NCBI GenBank assembly: GCA_040219025.1
Contig: JAVJTE010000020.1
Location: 1,054,001-1,118,000, forward strand
Direction of reading: 5' to 3'
DNA: 64,000 nucleotides
DNA from: HT1-32 sp040219025
GTDB lineage: Bacteria > Pseudomonadota > Alphaproteobacteria > Rhodospirillales > HT1-32
Shown in pieces: positions 16,422 through 27,231 of the stretch. Every line of letters starts with the position of its first letter. Positions within the stretch are counted from its first letter, which is position 1. Both the position numbers and the translations under genes were made by a program. The notes under the pieces were generated by a model. That model searched no databases. It saw only the letters and a list, made by a program, of their open reading frames with translations, and was not told where the DNA came from.

Positions 16422-18563
<2,142 letters not shown>

Positions 18564-18636
18564 TCCCGGGTGGCGAGGGTTGTGCTTTCCAAACACCGGC
18601 GCGTCGGTCGTAATGTATTCTCAACCAGACCGGTGA

Positions 18637-19413
18637 ATGATGCCCGAGACGATAAAGACCACCCTTTCCGCCAGCCAGATTACCGAACATGACCGCCGCA
18701 ACGCGCGGGCCTGGCCAGCGGAAGTCAATGAACAGCATTTCGGCTGGTTGTTCCGCAGCAATCACGGTGTGACGCGTCGCGCGAATTCTGTTCTGCCGCT
18801 GCGAGCAGATGGAAATCTGTCGCTGGGGGTCAGGCTGCTGGCTGCGACAAATTTTTACCGCAAGCATAATCTGCCCTGCTGTTTCACGATTACACCGGCA
18901 AGTGAGCCTTCCGGTCTTGATGCGGCGCTGGAAGACCGGGGCTTTACGACCGAGGGCGCGTCGGAGGTCCGGACCGCAGACCTGGCATCGGTTGGTGAAC
19001 TCGGCGGATCCGAAGCCGGCCTGTCGCTTTCCCCGACCGATACCGAGCAATGGCGGGGCGCCTATCTTGAAGGTGAAGACCCCGCCAGGCGAACCCGGTA
19101 TATCGAGATCATGCGACGGATTTCCGTGGCAAAGCGGTTTGCCGTTGCGGTCAGCGACGGGCAGCCGGTAGCTGCCGGACTGGGCGTGCTGCAGGACGGC
19201 TGGCTGACGATCCTGGGGATGCAGACAAGCCCGGAGCATCGGCGGGCCGGTCATGCCGCGCGGGTATTACAGGGACTGGCAGACTGGGCCAGAGAGGCAG
19301 GGGCGACGCATGCCATCCTGCAGGTTGAATCCGATAACGAACCGGCGTCACGGCTTTATGAACGTGCCGGTTTTTCCACTGTCTATGGCTATCATTACCG
19401 TGTCGCGCCCTGA
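18637..19413 (+). CDS. GNAT-family N-acetyltransferase
   Basis: A 258-residue protein with a C-terminal GNAT domain (about residues 150-258). The acetyl-CoA binding loop region is GMQTSPEHRRAGHAARVLQ (Q/RxxGxG/A-type), followed by DWAREAGATHAILQVESDN and EPASRLYERAGFSTVYGYHYR. The N-terminal 130 residues are an extra half-domain typical of two-domain GNATs. Substrate unknown. The TGA overlaps the ATG of the following EamA transporter gene, suggesting a modify-and-export pairing. Confidence 0.85.
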   Translation: MMPETIKTTLSASQITEHDRRNARAWPAEVNEQHFGWLFRSNHGVTRRANSVLPLRADGNLSLGVRLLAATNFYRKHNLPCCFTITPASEPSGLDAALEDRGFTTEGASEVRTADLASVGELGGSEAGLSLSPTDTEQWRGAYLEGEDPARRTRYIEIMRRISVAKRFAVAVSDGQPVAAGLGVLQDGWLTILGMQTSPEHRRAGHAARVLQGLADWAREAGATHAILQVESDNEPASRLYERAGFSTVYGYHYRVAP

Positions 19414-20297
19414 TGATACTGACGGACAACCTCCGGGGGGCGCTCTGGATCTGTCTGGCGTCTGCCGGTGCTGCCGGGATGAGCATGGGTATCAAGGCGG
19501 TCGCCCAGACCGGCATTGATTCCTGGCAGATTACCTTTGTGCGATCGCTGGGCAGTCTCTGCATTGTGACCCCCTTCATCCTGCGTGAAGGCATCGGCCA
19601 TCTATGGACACCGAAGTGGCACTGGCATGTGCTGCGCGGCATATTGACCGCTGTTGCCATGCTGTCCGGATATTACGCCATTACCAAATTGCCGCTGGCG
19701 ACCGTTACGGTGCTGTTTTTCTCGACGCCGCTGTTTGTCACCGGGCTGGCGGCGGTACTGTTGCGCGAGGATGTCGGCTGGCGGCGGTGGGCTGCAACGC
19801 TGGTCGGTTTCTGCGGGACGATCATTGTCGTGCGACCGTCCCTGCAGGGGGTCGATCCGGCGATGCTTTACGCCCTGTTGGCTGCTGTCTGTTTCGCCTT
19901 CGGGCTGATCATCACAAAAGTACTGTCACGCACCGAGTCACCGGCGACCATGATGATGTATGTCACCGGCGTATCATCTGTCTGTACCCTGCCGGCCGGT
20001 GTGTCGGTCTGGATCTGGCCGGATCTGGCGCAGTGTTTCATGCTGCTGGCGGTGATTCTCTGCGGGACGATCCGTTCCTATGCAGACATCAAGGGGTTTG
20101 CCGCCGGGCAGGCCAGCGTTGTTGCGCCCTTCACCTATCTTCGGGTGCTGTTCGCTGCCATCGGCGGATTTATGCTGTTTGCGGAAGTTCCGGATATCTA
20201 CACCTATGTCGGTGCTTCGGTGATTATCGGCTCAACCCTCTATATCGCACAGCGCGAGGCCAGACTTGGCAAGAAGCCGACCGGGGCCGGTCCCTGA
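19413..20297 (+). CDS. EamA/DMT-superfamily transporter
   Basis: A 294-residue membrane protein with about ten hydrophobic segments in two EamA repeats. The first repeat includes FVRSLGSLCIVTPFILREG and YYAITKLPLATVTVLFFSTP, the second AGQASVVAPFTYLRVLFAAI. These blocks match RarD/YdcZ-like S-adenosylmethionine or drug/metabolite exporters. Substrate unknown. It is coupled to the GNAT gene by a one-base TGATG overlap. A second EamA gene (4675-5601) is not a recent duplicate, because the sequences differ widely. Confidence 0.87.
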   Translation: MILTDNLRGALWICLASAGAAGMSMGIKAVAQTGIDSWQITFVRSLGSLCIVTPFILREGIGHLWTPKWHWHVLRGILTAVAMLSGYYAITKLPLATVTVLFFSTPLFVTGLAAVLLREDVGWRRWAATLVGFCGTIIVVRPSLQGVDPAMLYALLAAVCFAFGLIITKVLSRTESPATMMMYVTGVSSVCTLPAGVSVWIWPDLAQCFMLLAVILCGTIRSYADIKGFAAGQASVVAPFTYLRVLFAAIGGFMLFAEVPDIYTYVGASVIIGSTLYIAQREARLGKKPTGAGP

Positions 20298-20320
20298 TGT
20301 CCGCTCCCTGATCTGCTACA

Positions 20321-21967
20321 TCAGCTGTCGCGCCGGTCGATCTCGTCCAGCACGGCCCCGACTAGCCGGAGCCCGGAATCCAGTGTTTCCGGAATGGCGT
20401 CGGTGATCCCGGCCTTGCGCAGTTCAGATACTGTTGCCTCATTACCGCCGCGGGCAAAGACCGGCAGGTCGGGGAAATGTTCCTTCACAGCCCGGAGCAC
20501 GCTGATCGCGACCTGTGGCGTACGTGTTGAAATCACCACGGCATGGGCGTTGCCGGCCTGGGCTGCTTCAAGGACCGAGCCGATGGTGGCGTCACCATAG
20601 AAGACCGGCTCGCCCTGGCTGCGGGCTTCCTTGATGACGCGCGGGCTCATATCCAGCACGAGATAGGGCAGTTCGCGGGCTTTCAGCAGCCGGGCGACAA
20701 TCCCGCCGACCTCGCCATAGCCGACGATGATCGTATGGTTGGCGACGCCTTCCGCCTCTGCCGCAAGAGCCTCGCTGTCGGTCGCGCCCCGGCTTTCCAT
20801 CTGTTCCAGCCAGCGCAGGCCCTGCGACAGGATGAGCGGCGTCAGCGCCATCGAGATGGCAACAGCAACGACCAGCGTGAGTGAGGCCTCCCGGGTCAGG
20901 ATTCCATTATCGGCAGCAAGGGCAAACAGCACGAAGCCGAATTCGCCGCCCTGACAGAGATGGGCGCCAAGCCGTATCGACCGCCATTTTTCAATACCGA
21001 ACAGGCGGCCGAGGGCGAAAATCAGGGATCCCTTGCCGACCATAATGGCGATCACCAGTCCGATGATAACCAGAATGTGGTTAAGGGCGAACAACATGTC
21101 GATGGACATGCCGACGGTCATGAAGAACAGGCCGAGCAGAATGCCCCGGAACGGCTCGATATCGGCGGCGACCTGATGGCGGTATTCGGTTTCCGCCAGC
21201 AGCATGCCGGCCAGGAAGGCACCGAAGGCGAGTGACAGACCGGCCTGTTCCGTGAAGTAACTGGTGCCAAGTGCAACAAGCAGCACGCTGGCCACGAACA
21301 GTTCCGGTGACCGCGCCCCGGCAACAATGCGCAACAGCGGACGAAGCAGCAGCCGTCCGACAATCATGATGATGCCGATCGCAATCATCCCCTTGACGGC
21401 GGCAAGCCCCAGTTCAGCGGCCAGATTGGCGTCAAGCGACTGGGAGACGCTTTTGCCGGTGACCTCGATGACGACCAGCAACGGACTGACAGCCAGGTCC
21501 TGCAGCAGCAGAATGGCAATAGCGACCCGGCCCATGGCGCTGCGGGTCTGCTGTCGGGACCGCAGGGTCTCGATGACGATAGCTGTGGAGGACAGCGCCA
21601 GTGCACCGCCGATGACGACGGCTGCAACAATGTTGAAATCGAGCAGCCAGGCGACAAGACCAATGGCCCCGAGGGTGACGAGAATTTGCAGGCTGCCAAG
21701 CCCGTAGGTCGCCAGTCCGATCCGCTTCAGCCGTTCAATCGGAAGTTCCAGGCCAATAACAAACAGCAGGAAGACGATGCCGAGTTCACCGATCGCCTTG
21801 ATTGCCCCGACATCGGAAACCAGCGTCAGGCCGAAGGGACCGACCACCAGACCGGCGAACAGATATCCAAGCACGGAACCGACGCGGAGTTTCTGGCAGA
21901 TCGGCACAGCAATCACGGCTGCACCGATCAGTATGACAATCTCCTGAATAAACGATGTTTCGTGCAT
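20321..21967 (-). CDS. CPA2-family cation:proton antiporter with TrkA-N domain (Kef type)
   Basis: A 548-residue protein. The first ~385 residues are a Na/H-exchanger membrane domain with about twelve hydrophobic segments (GYLFAGLVVGPFG, FLLFVIGLELP, LSLAFGAFLAGMLLAET). The C-terminal part is a Rossmann RCK domain: HTIIVGYGEVGGIVARLL with its GxGxxG-type nucleotide site, then YGDATIGSVLEAA. This is the architecture of glutathione-gated K+ efflux systems. I chose the ATG at 21967, with GGGAG upstream, over the TTG at 21982. Divergent from the calcium/sodium exchanger gene; the region between contains two inverted repeats. Confidence 0.88.
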   Translation of the reverse strand: MHETSFIQEIVILIGAAVIAVPICQKLRVGSVLGYLFAGLVVGPFGLTLVSDVGAIKAIGELGIVFLLFVIGLELPIERLKRIGLATYGLGSLQILVTLGAIGLVAWLLDFNIVAAVVIGGALALSSTAIVIETLRSRQQTRSAMGRVAIAILLLQDLAVSPLLVVIEVTGKSVSQSLDANLAAELGLAAVKGMIAIGIIMIVGRLLLRPLLRIVAGARSPELFVASVLLVALGTSYFTEQAGLSLAFGAFLAGMLLAETEYRHQVAADIEPFRGILLGLFFMTVGMSIDMLFALNHILVIIGLVIAIMVGKGSLIFALGRLFGIEKWRSIRLGAHLCQGGEFGFVLFALAADNGILTREASLTLVVAVAISMALTPLILSQGLRWLEQMESRGATDSEALAAEAEGVANHTIIVGYGEVGGIVARLLKARELPYLVLDMSPRVIKEARSQGEPVFYGDATIGSVLEAAQAGNAHAVVISTRTPQVAISVLRAVKEHFPDLPVFARGGNEATVSELRKAGITDAIPETLDSGLRLVGAVLDEIDRRDS

Positions 21968-22014
21968 GCTGCTCCCGATCAACCCCCGGTTTCATCGTAC
22001 ATTCCAGCAACATG

Positions 22015-22032
22015 ACCACAAGGACTTGTGGT
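22015..22032. promoter_or_regulatory. 18-base inverted repeat between divergent antiporter genes
   Basis: ACCACAA (22015-22021), spacer GGAC, TTGTGGT (22026-22032): two perfect 7-base arms, 48 bases upstream of the Kef-type gene. It could be an operator or an mRNA hairpin in the Kef leader. No consensus that I know matches it. Confidence 0.4.
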
Positions 22033-22113
22033 TGTGACGGGAATTTCCGATATAGTTCAGACTTGCAGGTTGCGATGAAACCTACGATTAACACGACCAG
22101 GTTAAGATAATAT

Positions 22114-22144
22114 TTGAATGCACCTTCGGGTGGGATGCATTCAA
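22114..22144 (+). promoter_or_regulatory. UUCG-capped hairpin immediately before exchanger start codon
   Basis: TTGAATG-CACC (22114-22124), loop TTCG, GGTG (22129-22132), a five-base bulge GGATG, then CATTCAA (22138-22144). Eleven base pairs close a C(UUCG)G loop and end three bases before the ATG at 22148. No clear Shine-Dalgarno is exposed. It could control translation of the exchanger. An alternative ATG at 22118 would lie inside the 5' arm. Confidence 0.45.
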
Positions 22145-22147
22145 AAA

Positions 22148-23113
22148 ATGGGGGATGGAGTCATTCTGGTAGCTGCCTTGCAGACGATTGGCGGTCTTGT
22201 CCTGTTGCTGGGCGGCGCTGAAATTCTTGTCCGTGGCGCGGTTGGACTGGCCGAGCGAGTTGGTGTGTCGAAAATGGTTATCGGGATGACCATTGTCGCC
22301 TTTGGCACTTCCGCCCCGGAACTTGTTGTTTCTCTTGATGCCGCGCTCACCGGTGTACCGGGTCTGGCTGTCGGTAATATCGTTGGCTCGAATATTGCGA
22401 ATATCCTGCTGATCATCGGTGCGACAGCCATGATCCTGCCGTTTGCCACGAAATCCGATGGCTCGGCCTCAGACAGCATGGTGATGATTGTCGGTACCTT
22501 GTCCTTTGTCGGTCTGTGCTATTTCGGCATGCTGGGAAAGATGGCGGGTATCGTTCTCGTTGTGCTGTTTATCGGGTTTCTGGTCTATTCCTGGTGGCGG
22601 GAACGCGGGTCCGGGTCCTCACTGGCGGACGAGGTTGATGCGGTGCCGCAGAGTGTTCCTCTGGCGGTTGCGATGCTGTTCGGCGGCATTGCCGGTGTGG
22701 TTTTCGGCGCTGACATTCTGGTTGAGGGTGCTGTATTCGTGGCCCGTTCTGTCGGCGTCAGCGAAGCCGCGATCGGGCTGACGCTGGTTGCGTTCGGTAC
22801 TTCGGTGCCGGAGCTGGCGACCTCCGTTGTCGCCGCCCTGCGCCGGCATGCAGATGTGGCACTGGGTAATATTGTCGGCTCCAACATGTTCAACATGCTG
22901 GGCATTGGCGGTGTTGTCTCGCTGGTTGCCGATCTGCCGGTTGGTCCGGAATTCATGACCTTCGATCTGCCGGTGGTAATGCTGGCGACCCTGCTGCTGA
23001 TCGTCATGATGTGGGCGGGCCGCACAATCGGTCGTGTGGTGGGTATCGGGTTCCTGGGTTTCTATGCCTATTATATTCTGGCGCAATTCTACCCGATCAA
23101 ACCGGTCTTCTAG
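22148..23113 (+). CDS. calcium/sodium antiporter (CaCA family, YrbG-like)
   Basis: A 321-residue membrane protein with two inverted homologous halves. Each half carries the alpha-repeat: KMVIGMTIVAFGTSAPELVV in the first and GLTLVAFGTSVPELATSV in the second, each followed by GNIVGSN. The G-T-S-x-P-E motifs supply the ion-coordinating acidic residues. It probably exchanges Ca2+ for Na+ or H+ across the inner membrane. The start is uncertain (ATG 22148 or 22118) because of a hairpin over the upstream site. The family's usual length of 310-330 is matched by either. Confidence 0.88.
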   Translation: MGDGVILVAALQTIGGLVLLLGGAEILVRGAVGLAERVGVSKMVIGMTIVAFGTSAPELVVSLDAALTGVPGLAVGNIVGSNIANILLIIGATAMILPFATKSDGSASDSMVMIVGTLSFVGLCYFGMLGKMAGIVLVVLFIGFLVYSWWRERGSGSSLADEVDAVPQSVPLAVAMLFGGIAGVVFGADILVEGAVFVARSVGVSEAAIGLTLVAFGTSVPELATSVVAALRRHADVALGNIVGSNMFNMLGIGGVVSLVADLPVGPEFMTFDLPVVMLATLLLIVMMWAGRTIGRVVGIGFLGFYAYYILAQFYPIKPVF

Positions 23114-23150
23114 ACCTTAACCTTCGACGTAACGGGATGGACCGACCTTC

Positions 23151-23921
23151 ATGACGCAGACCCCCCGTCATGCCGTACTGGTAACCGGTGCCGCCGCTAG
23201 GATCGGGCGCTCGGTTGCAATTGATCTTGCTGCCGACGGCTGGACCGTCGCTATCCATTACAATGGTTCGGCAGACGAGGCGACGACCGTTGTTGACGAG
23301 ATCGTGCGAACCGGCGGCAGGGCAGTTGCCCTGTCGGCGGATCTGGCGGATGTGGCAGAGACGGCGAGCCTGATCGACAGGGTGACGCGTGAGGCGGGCC
23401 CGCTGACGGCACTGGTGAACAATGCCTCCGTCTTCCGTTATGACACGACCGACAGCATGACCGTCGAGAACTGGGACCTGCATCAGGCGGTCAATCTGCG
23501 TGCACCGGTACAGCTGACGCAGGCGTTCGCACGACAGCTGCCTGAAGATACGGAGGGCAGTGTGATCAATATCATCGACCAGCGGGTCTGGAACCTGACA
23601 CCGCATTTCCTGTCCTATACCGCGTCCAAGGCTGGGCTCTGGGCGGTGACGCAGACCCTGGCACTGGATCTGGCACCCCGAATCCGGGTCAATGCCATCG
23701 GGCCGGGCCCAACCCTGCGGAGCATTCATCAGACAGACGAAGAATTCGAGGCGCAGTATCGGTCCGTGCCATTGCAACGTGCGACAACGCTGCAGGAAAT
23801 TTGCGCCGCTGTCCGCTTTCTGCTTGCTGCGAAAGGGGTGACCGGGCAAATGATTGCGCTTGATGGCGGCGAGCATCTTGGATGGGCGCAGCCCGGTCCG
23901 GGGTCAGATACCCGCGGTTAG
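23151..23921 (+). CDS. short-chain dehydrogenase, pteridine reductase (FolM/PTR1)-like
   Basis: A 256-residue SDR. The cofactor motif TGAAARIGRSVA is the TGxxxRxG form seen in pteridine reductases, in place of the common TGxxxGIG. Catalytic residues appear as IIDQRVW (Asp) and SYTASKAG (Tyr-x3-Lys), the Asp/Tyr pair of PTR1 and FolM. GPLTALVNNASVF is the NNA motif. It lies 44 bases before folB in the same direction. Together these suggest reduction of dihydromonapterin or dihydrofolate-type pteridines. A general SDR role is the alternative. Confidence 0.75.
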   Translation: MTQTPRHAVLVTGAAARIGRSVAIDLAADGWTVAIHYNGSADEATTVVDEIVRTGGRAVALSADLADVAETASLIDRVTREAGPLTALVNNASVFRYDTTDSMTVENWDLHQAVNLRAPVQLTQAFARQLPEDTEGSVINIIDQRVWNLTPHFLSYTASKAGLWAVTQTLALDLAPRIRVNAIGPGPTLRSIHQTDEEFEAQYRSVPLQRATTLQEICAAVRFLLAAKGVTGQMIALDGGEHLGWAQPGPGSDTRG

Positions 23922-23965
23922 ACCCTGAAACCAGCACCCGTTTGCTGTCGAGGAGCGTTGATCAG

Positions 23966-24373
23966 ATGACAATCGCCGCAAAAGTTCAGCCCCTGATTCT
24001 GGCCGACAGCACAGCCTCGCTGCGTCATGTTTTTATCCGTGATCTGGTGGTGACCTGTGACATCGGGGTGCATCCGCACGAACATGGCAACCCTCAGCGG
24101 GTGAGACTGAATCTCGACCTTGCCGTGCGCGAGATCATGGCACCCCTGCATGACGATCTGGATAACGTCGTCTGCTATGAGGAAATCGTAAACCGCGTCA
24201 CCGCCATCGTTCTGGATGGTCACGTCAATCTGGTGGAAACACTGGCAGAAAGGATCGCTGATTCCTGCCTGAAAGATCCCCGGGTGCGTATTGCCCGGAT
24301 ACGCGTTGAAAAGCTGGATGTGTTTGAAAATGCCGCCAGTGTCGGTATCGAAATTGAGCGTAAAAACAGCTGA
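23966..24373 (+). CDS. folB: dihydroneopterin aldolase
   Basis: A 135-residue FolB. It has VFIRDLVVTCDIGVHPHE (substrate-pocket region), the conserved Tyr-Glu of CYEEIVNR, the VNLVETLAERIADSCL helix whose Glu binds the pterin ring, and a final VRIARIRVEKLDVFENA. It converts dihydroneopterin to 6-hydroxymethyl-dihydropterin in folate synthesis. The ATG at 23966 has GAGGAG about 12 bases upstream. It follows a pteridine-reductase-like SDR gene and is closed by a terminator at 24472-24490. Confidence 0.92.
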   Translation: MTIAAKVQPLILADSTASLRHVFIRDLVVTCDIGVHPHEHGNPQRVRLNLDLAVREIMAPLHDDLDNVVCYEEIVNRVTAIVLDGHVNLVETLAERIADSCLKDPRVRIARIRVEKLDVFENAASVGIEIERKNS

Positions 24374-24726
24374 TTTCCCTGTTGACTAACCGGAAAGAAT
24401 CTGGCCCGGCCCAACTTGGTTAATGCCAAGCTGTGCACATTCAGGAGGTTCCGCCTGTCAACGGTCAAAATCCGGGGCGTCCCGGTTTTTCATATTCTGT
24501 ATGACAGCGTTGTAATATTATTAAATCAATTATATCAATGGCTTGAGTATTTTGCCTAATAAACCGGCAATTTCCAGAAACCTAGGAAATACCGTATACT
24601 GAGCGCCCGGCTGACAGTCTATCAACAAGGTTATCCACAGGCGTCGTGGATTTGTGACAGAAGCGATACTGCTTCCTAACCAGATCAATGGCTTAGTCGG
24701 TTCCGAGGGGTTATACAGGCCAGGTC
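24374..24726. other. 353-base intergenic region, AT-rich with one DnaA-box match
   Basis: No gene is seen here. It holds the folB terminator (24472-24490), then about 100 bases much richer in A+T than the surroundings (24490-24600). TTATCCACA at 24631-24639 is a perfect DnaA-box match. The 11-base sequence ATCAATGGCTT occurs twice, at 24534 and 24684. It presumably also carries the uvrC promoter. One DnaA box is not enough to call an origin. Confidence 0.6.
24472..24490 (+). terminator. rho-independent terminator after folB
   Basis: CCGGG (24472-24476), loop GCGT, CCCGG (24481-24485), then TTTTT. The stem is short but all GC. It sits 99 bases after the folB stop. Confidence 0.6.
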
Positions 24727-26625
24727 ATGATCGAAATTGAACCAGCAGAATCAGACAAAGGGGATGGTGAAAGCAACCGGCCGTCGTTTGCAGAGGGTGT
24801 CGATGTCATCCGCAGACATCTGAAGACGCTTCCGAACAGCCCGGGCGTATACCGGATGATCGCCGCCTCCGGCGATGTGCTCTATGTCGGCAAGGCAAAA
24901 AACCTCAGGAAGCGTGTTGTTGCCTATACCCAGCCGCTGCGTCTTGATAACCGGCTGATGCGTATGGTGTCCGATACGCGGTCAATGGAGTTCATCACCA
25001 CCCATACCGAAGCCGAGGCGCTGCTGCTGGAAAGCAACCTCATCAAGAAATTGCGCCCGCGCTACAATATCGTGCTGCGGGACGACAAGTCCTTTCCCTA
25101 CATCGTGATTACGGGCGACCATGATTATCCGCAGATCAAGAAGCACCGGGGCGCGCGGTCGGTCAGCGGCGAGTTCTTTGGCCCGTTTGCCAATGCCGGG
25201 GCCGTCAACCGGACGATCAATGCCCTGCAACGCGCTTTCCTGCTGCGGTCCTGTTCCGACAATGTCTTTGCCAACCGGTCCCGGCCCTGCCTGCTGTACC
25301 AGATCAAGCGTTGCAGCGGCCCCTGTGTCGACCGGATTTCCTCAGCCGACTACGGGGCGCTGGTTGCCGAGGCACGAACCTTCCTGACCGGCGCCAGCAA
25401 GAAAATTCAGGAAGGGCTGGCCGGGAAGATGCAGGAAGCCAGCGATCAGCTGGATTTTGAGAATGCGGCGAAGTTTCGCGACCGTATTCGCGGTATGGCG
25501 ATGATTCAGTCGCATCAGGATATCAATCCGTCCGATGTCGAATCTGCCGATGTGATCGCCGCGTTCCAGATTGCCGGCCAGACCTGTATCCAGGTGTTCT
25601 TCATTCGCGCCGGACGCAATAATGGCAACCGGGCCTACTTTCCGGCCAATGCCAAGTCGTATGAGACGGCTGATGTGATATCTGCCTTCATCGCACAGTT
25701 CTATGACAACAAGCCCCCGCCGCCACTGGTACTGGTCAGCGACATGCCGACCGACAGCGACCTGCTGGCGGAAGCCTTGAGCGTCAAGGCAGAGCGCAAG
25801 GTTCGTCTGCATCGCCCGGAACGGGGCAGCAAACGTGAACTGGTCGCCCATGCCCTGTCGAATGCGCGGGAAGCACTGGAACGCAGGCTGGCGGAAAGCG
25901 CCTCGCAGCGCCGGCTTCTTGACGGTGTCGCCGAGGTTTTCGACATGGATGGCCCGCCCGACCGGATCGAGGTCTATGACAACAGCCATATCAGCGGCAC
26001 AGAAGCATTCGGGGCCATGATTGTTGCGGGGCCGGAGGGGTTCATCAAGAAGGCCTATCGCAAGTTCCGCATCCGGGAAGCCGCCGCCGGTGACGATTAC
26101 GGCATGATGCGGGAAGTCTTCACCCGGCGGTTTTCACGTGCCCTGAAAGAGGACCCGGACCGCCAGAAAGGTGACTGGCCGGATCTGGTGCTGATCGATG
26201 GCGGTCAGGGGCAACTGAATGCCGTTGTCGAGGTGATGGCAGATCTGGGAATTGACGATGTCGCGGTTGCCTCGATTGCCAAGGGGCCGGACCGCAATGC
26301 CGGACGCGAGCGGTTCTTCCTGCCGGGGCGCGAGCCCTTCAGTCTGGAGATGCGGGACCCGGTTCTGTATTTTCTGCAACGTCTCCGCGATGAGTCCCAT
26401 CGTTTTGTGATTGGCTCGCACCGCACCGGGCGGTCAAAGCAGATTCAGAAATCTGCGCTGGATGAAGTCCCGGGTATCGGGGCGAAAAGAAAAAAGGCAT
26501 TACTGCATCATTTCGGTTCTGCAAGAGGCGTCTCGCATGCCGGTTTGCGTGATCTGGAGAGCGTCGACGGGATCAGCCGGTCGACAGCGAAGAAAATCTA
26601 TGACCATTTCCACCCGGAGGGCTAA
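24727..26625 (+). CDS. uvrC: excinuclease ABC subunit C
   Basis: A 632-residue UvrC, the dual-incision nuclease of nucleotide excision repair. The N-terminal GIY-YIG domain (NSPGVYRMIAASGDVLYVGK, then KNLRKR) makes the 3' cut. A UVR motif follows (QLDFENAAKFRDRIRGM). The RNase H-like C-terminal nuclease has VYDNSHISGTEAFGAMIV and LVLIDGGQGQLN with its catalytic Asp residues. Helix-hairpin-helix repeats end the protein (DEVPGIGAKRKKALLHHFG). Cys residues (CSDNVF, RPCLLYQIKRCSGPC) fit the Fe-S cluster reported in UvrC. It is the first gene of a run continuing to moaE. Confidence 0.97.
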   Translation: MIEIEPAESDKGDGESNRPSFAEGVDVIRRHLKTLPNSPGVYRMIAASGDVLYVGKAKNLRKRVVAYTQPLRLDNRLMRMVSDTRSMEFITTHTEAEALLLESNLIKKLRPRYNIVLRDDKSFPYIVITGDHDYPQIKKHRGARSVSGEFFGPFANAGAVNRTINALQRAFLLRSCSDNVFANRSRPCLLYQIKRCSGPCVDRISSADYGALVAEARTFLTGASKKIQEGLAGKMQEASDQLDFENAAKFRDRIRGMAMIQSHQDINPSDVESADVIAAFQIAGQTCIQVFFIRAGRNNGNRAYFPANAKSYETADVISAFIAQFYDNKPPPPLVLVSDMPTDSDLLAEALSVKAERKVRLHRPERGSKRELVAHALSNAREALERRLAESASQRRLLDGVAEVFDMDGPPDRIEVYDNSHISGTEAFGAMIVAGPEGFIKKAYRKFRIREAAAGDDYGMMREVFTRRFSRALKEDPDRQKGDWPDLVLIDGGQGQLNAVVEVMADLGIDDVAVASIAKGPDRNAGRERFFLPGREPFSLEMRDPVLYFLQRLRDESHRFVIGSHRTGRSKQIQKSALDEVPGIGAKRKKALLHHFGSARGVSHAGLRDLESVDGISRSTAKKIYDHFHPEG

Positions 26626-26626
26626 C

Positions 26627-26665
26627 ATGATGTCAGGCCCGTCATGTTCTGGACAAAACCCATGA
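26627..26665 (+). CDS. putative 12-codon leader peptide coupled to pgsA
   Basis: GGAGG at 26616-26620 is followed six bases later by ATG ATG (26627), opening a 12-codon frame (MMSGPSCSGQNP) that stops at TGA 26663-26665. That stop overlaps the pgsA ATG at 26662 as ATGA, the classic layout of translational coupling. This is the only strong ribosome binding site between uvrC and pgsA. It may simply be how ribosomes reach pgsA. Whether the peptide is stable is unknown. Confidence 0.4.
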   Translation: MMSGPSCSGQNP

Positions 26666-27231
26666 TGACCAGCATTCCAAATCTTCTGACCCTGTCGCGT
26701 ATTGCTGCGGTACCGGTGATGATTGCTGTCATGCTGTTTCTTGAAGGGTCCGCTGCCAGCTGGACTGCCTTCTGGATCTACACTTATGCCTGCGTCACCG
26801 ATTTTTTTGACGGCTATGTCGCCCGGATCATGAACGAACAGTCCCCGCTGGGACGGTTTCTGGATCCGATTGCGGACAAGCTGCTGGTGGCTGCGGTGCT
26901 GATGCTGCTGGCGGGCTATGACAAGATCGGCGGCTGGACGCTGTTGCCGGCCCTGATCATCCTGATGCGGGAAATTCTGGTCTCCGGCCTGCGGGAGTTT
27001 CTGGCGGAACTGCATATCAGCGTTCCGGTCAGCAACCTGGCGAAATGGAAGACCACCATCCAGATGCTGGCGCTCGGTTTTCTGATTGTTGGCGAGCACA
27101 GCCCGGAGGCTGTTCCGTCGGTGACAATCGGTACCTACGGTATCTGGGCTGCGGCCCTGCTGACGCTGGTGACGGGTTACGATTATCTGCGGGCGGGCCT
27201 GCGTCATATTGCGGCACCGGGTAAGGCCTGA
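26662..27231 (+). CDS. pgsA: CDP-diacylglycerol-glycerol-3-phosphate 3-phosphatidyltransferase
   Basis: A 189-residue membrane enzyme making phosphatidylglycerophosphate. It has IPNLLTLSRIAAVP at the start and a CDP-alcohol phosphotransferase motif (DFFDGYVARIMNE, then SPLGRFLDPIADK) whose Asp residues bind the metals. Five or so hydrophobic helices follow. I place the start at ATG 26662, because a 12-codon leader frame with a good ribosome binding site ends there in an ATGA overlap; ATG 26644 would add six residues but has no ribosome binding site. It sits between uvrC and the molybdenum cofactor genes. Confidence 0.92.
   Translation: MMTSIPNLLTLSRIAAVPVMIAVMLFLEGSAASWTAFWIYTYACVTDFFDGYVARIMNEQSPLGRFLDPIADKLLVAAVLMLLAGYDKIGGWTLLPALIILMREILVSGLREFLAELHISVPVSNLAKWKTTIQMLALGFLIVGEHSPEAVPSVTIGTYGIWAAALLTLVTGYDYLRAGLRHIAAPGKA

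Noticed and set aside
24631..24639. DnaA box as sign of the replication origin
   Set aside because: Only one perfect match is present, with no cluster of boxes and none of the genes that usually flank alphaproteobacterial origins.
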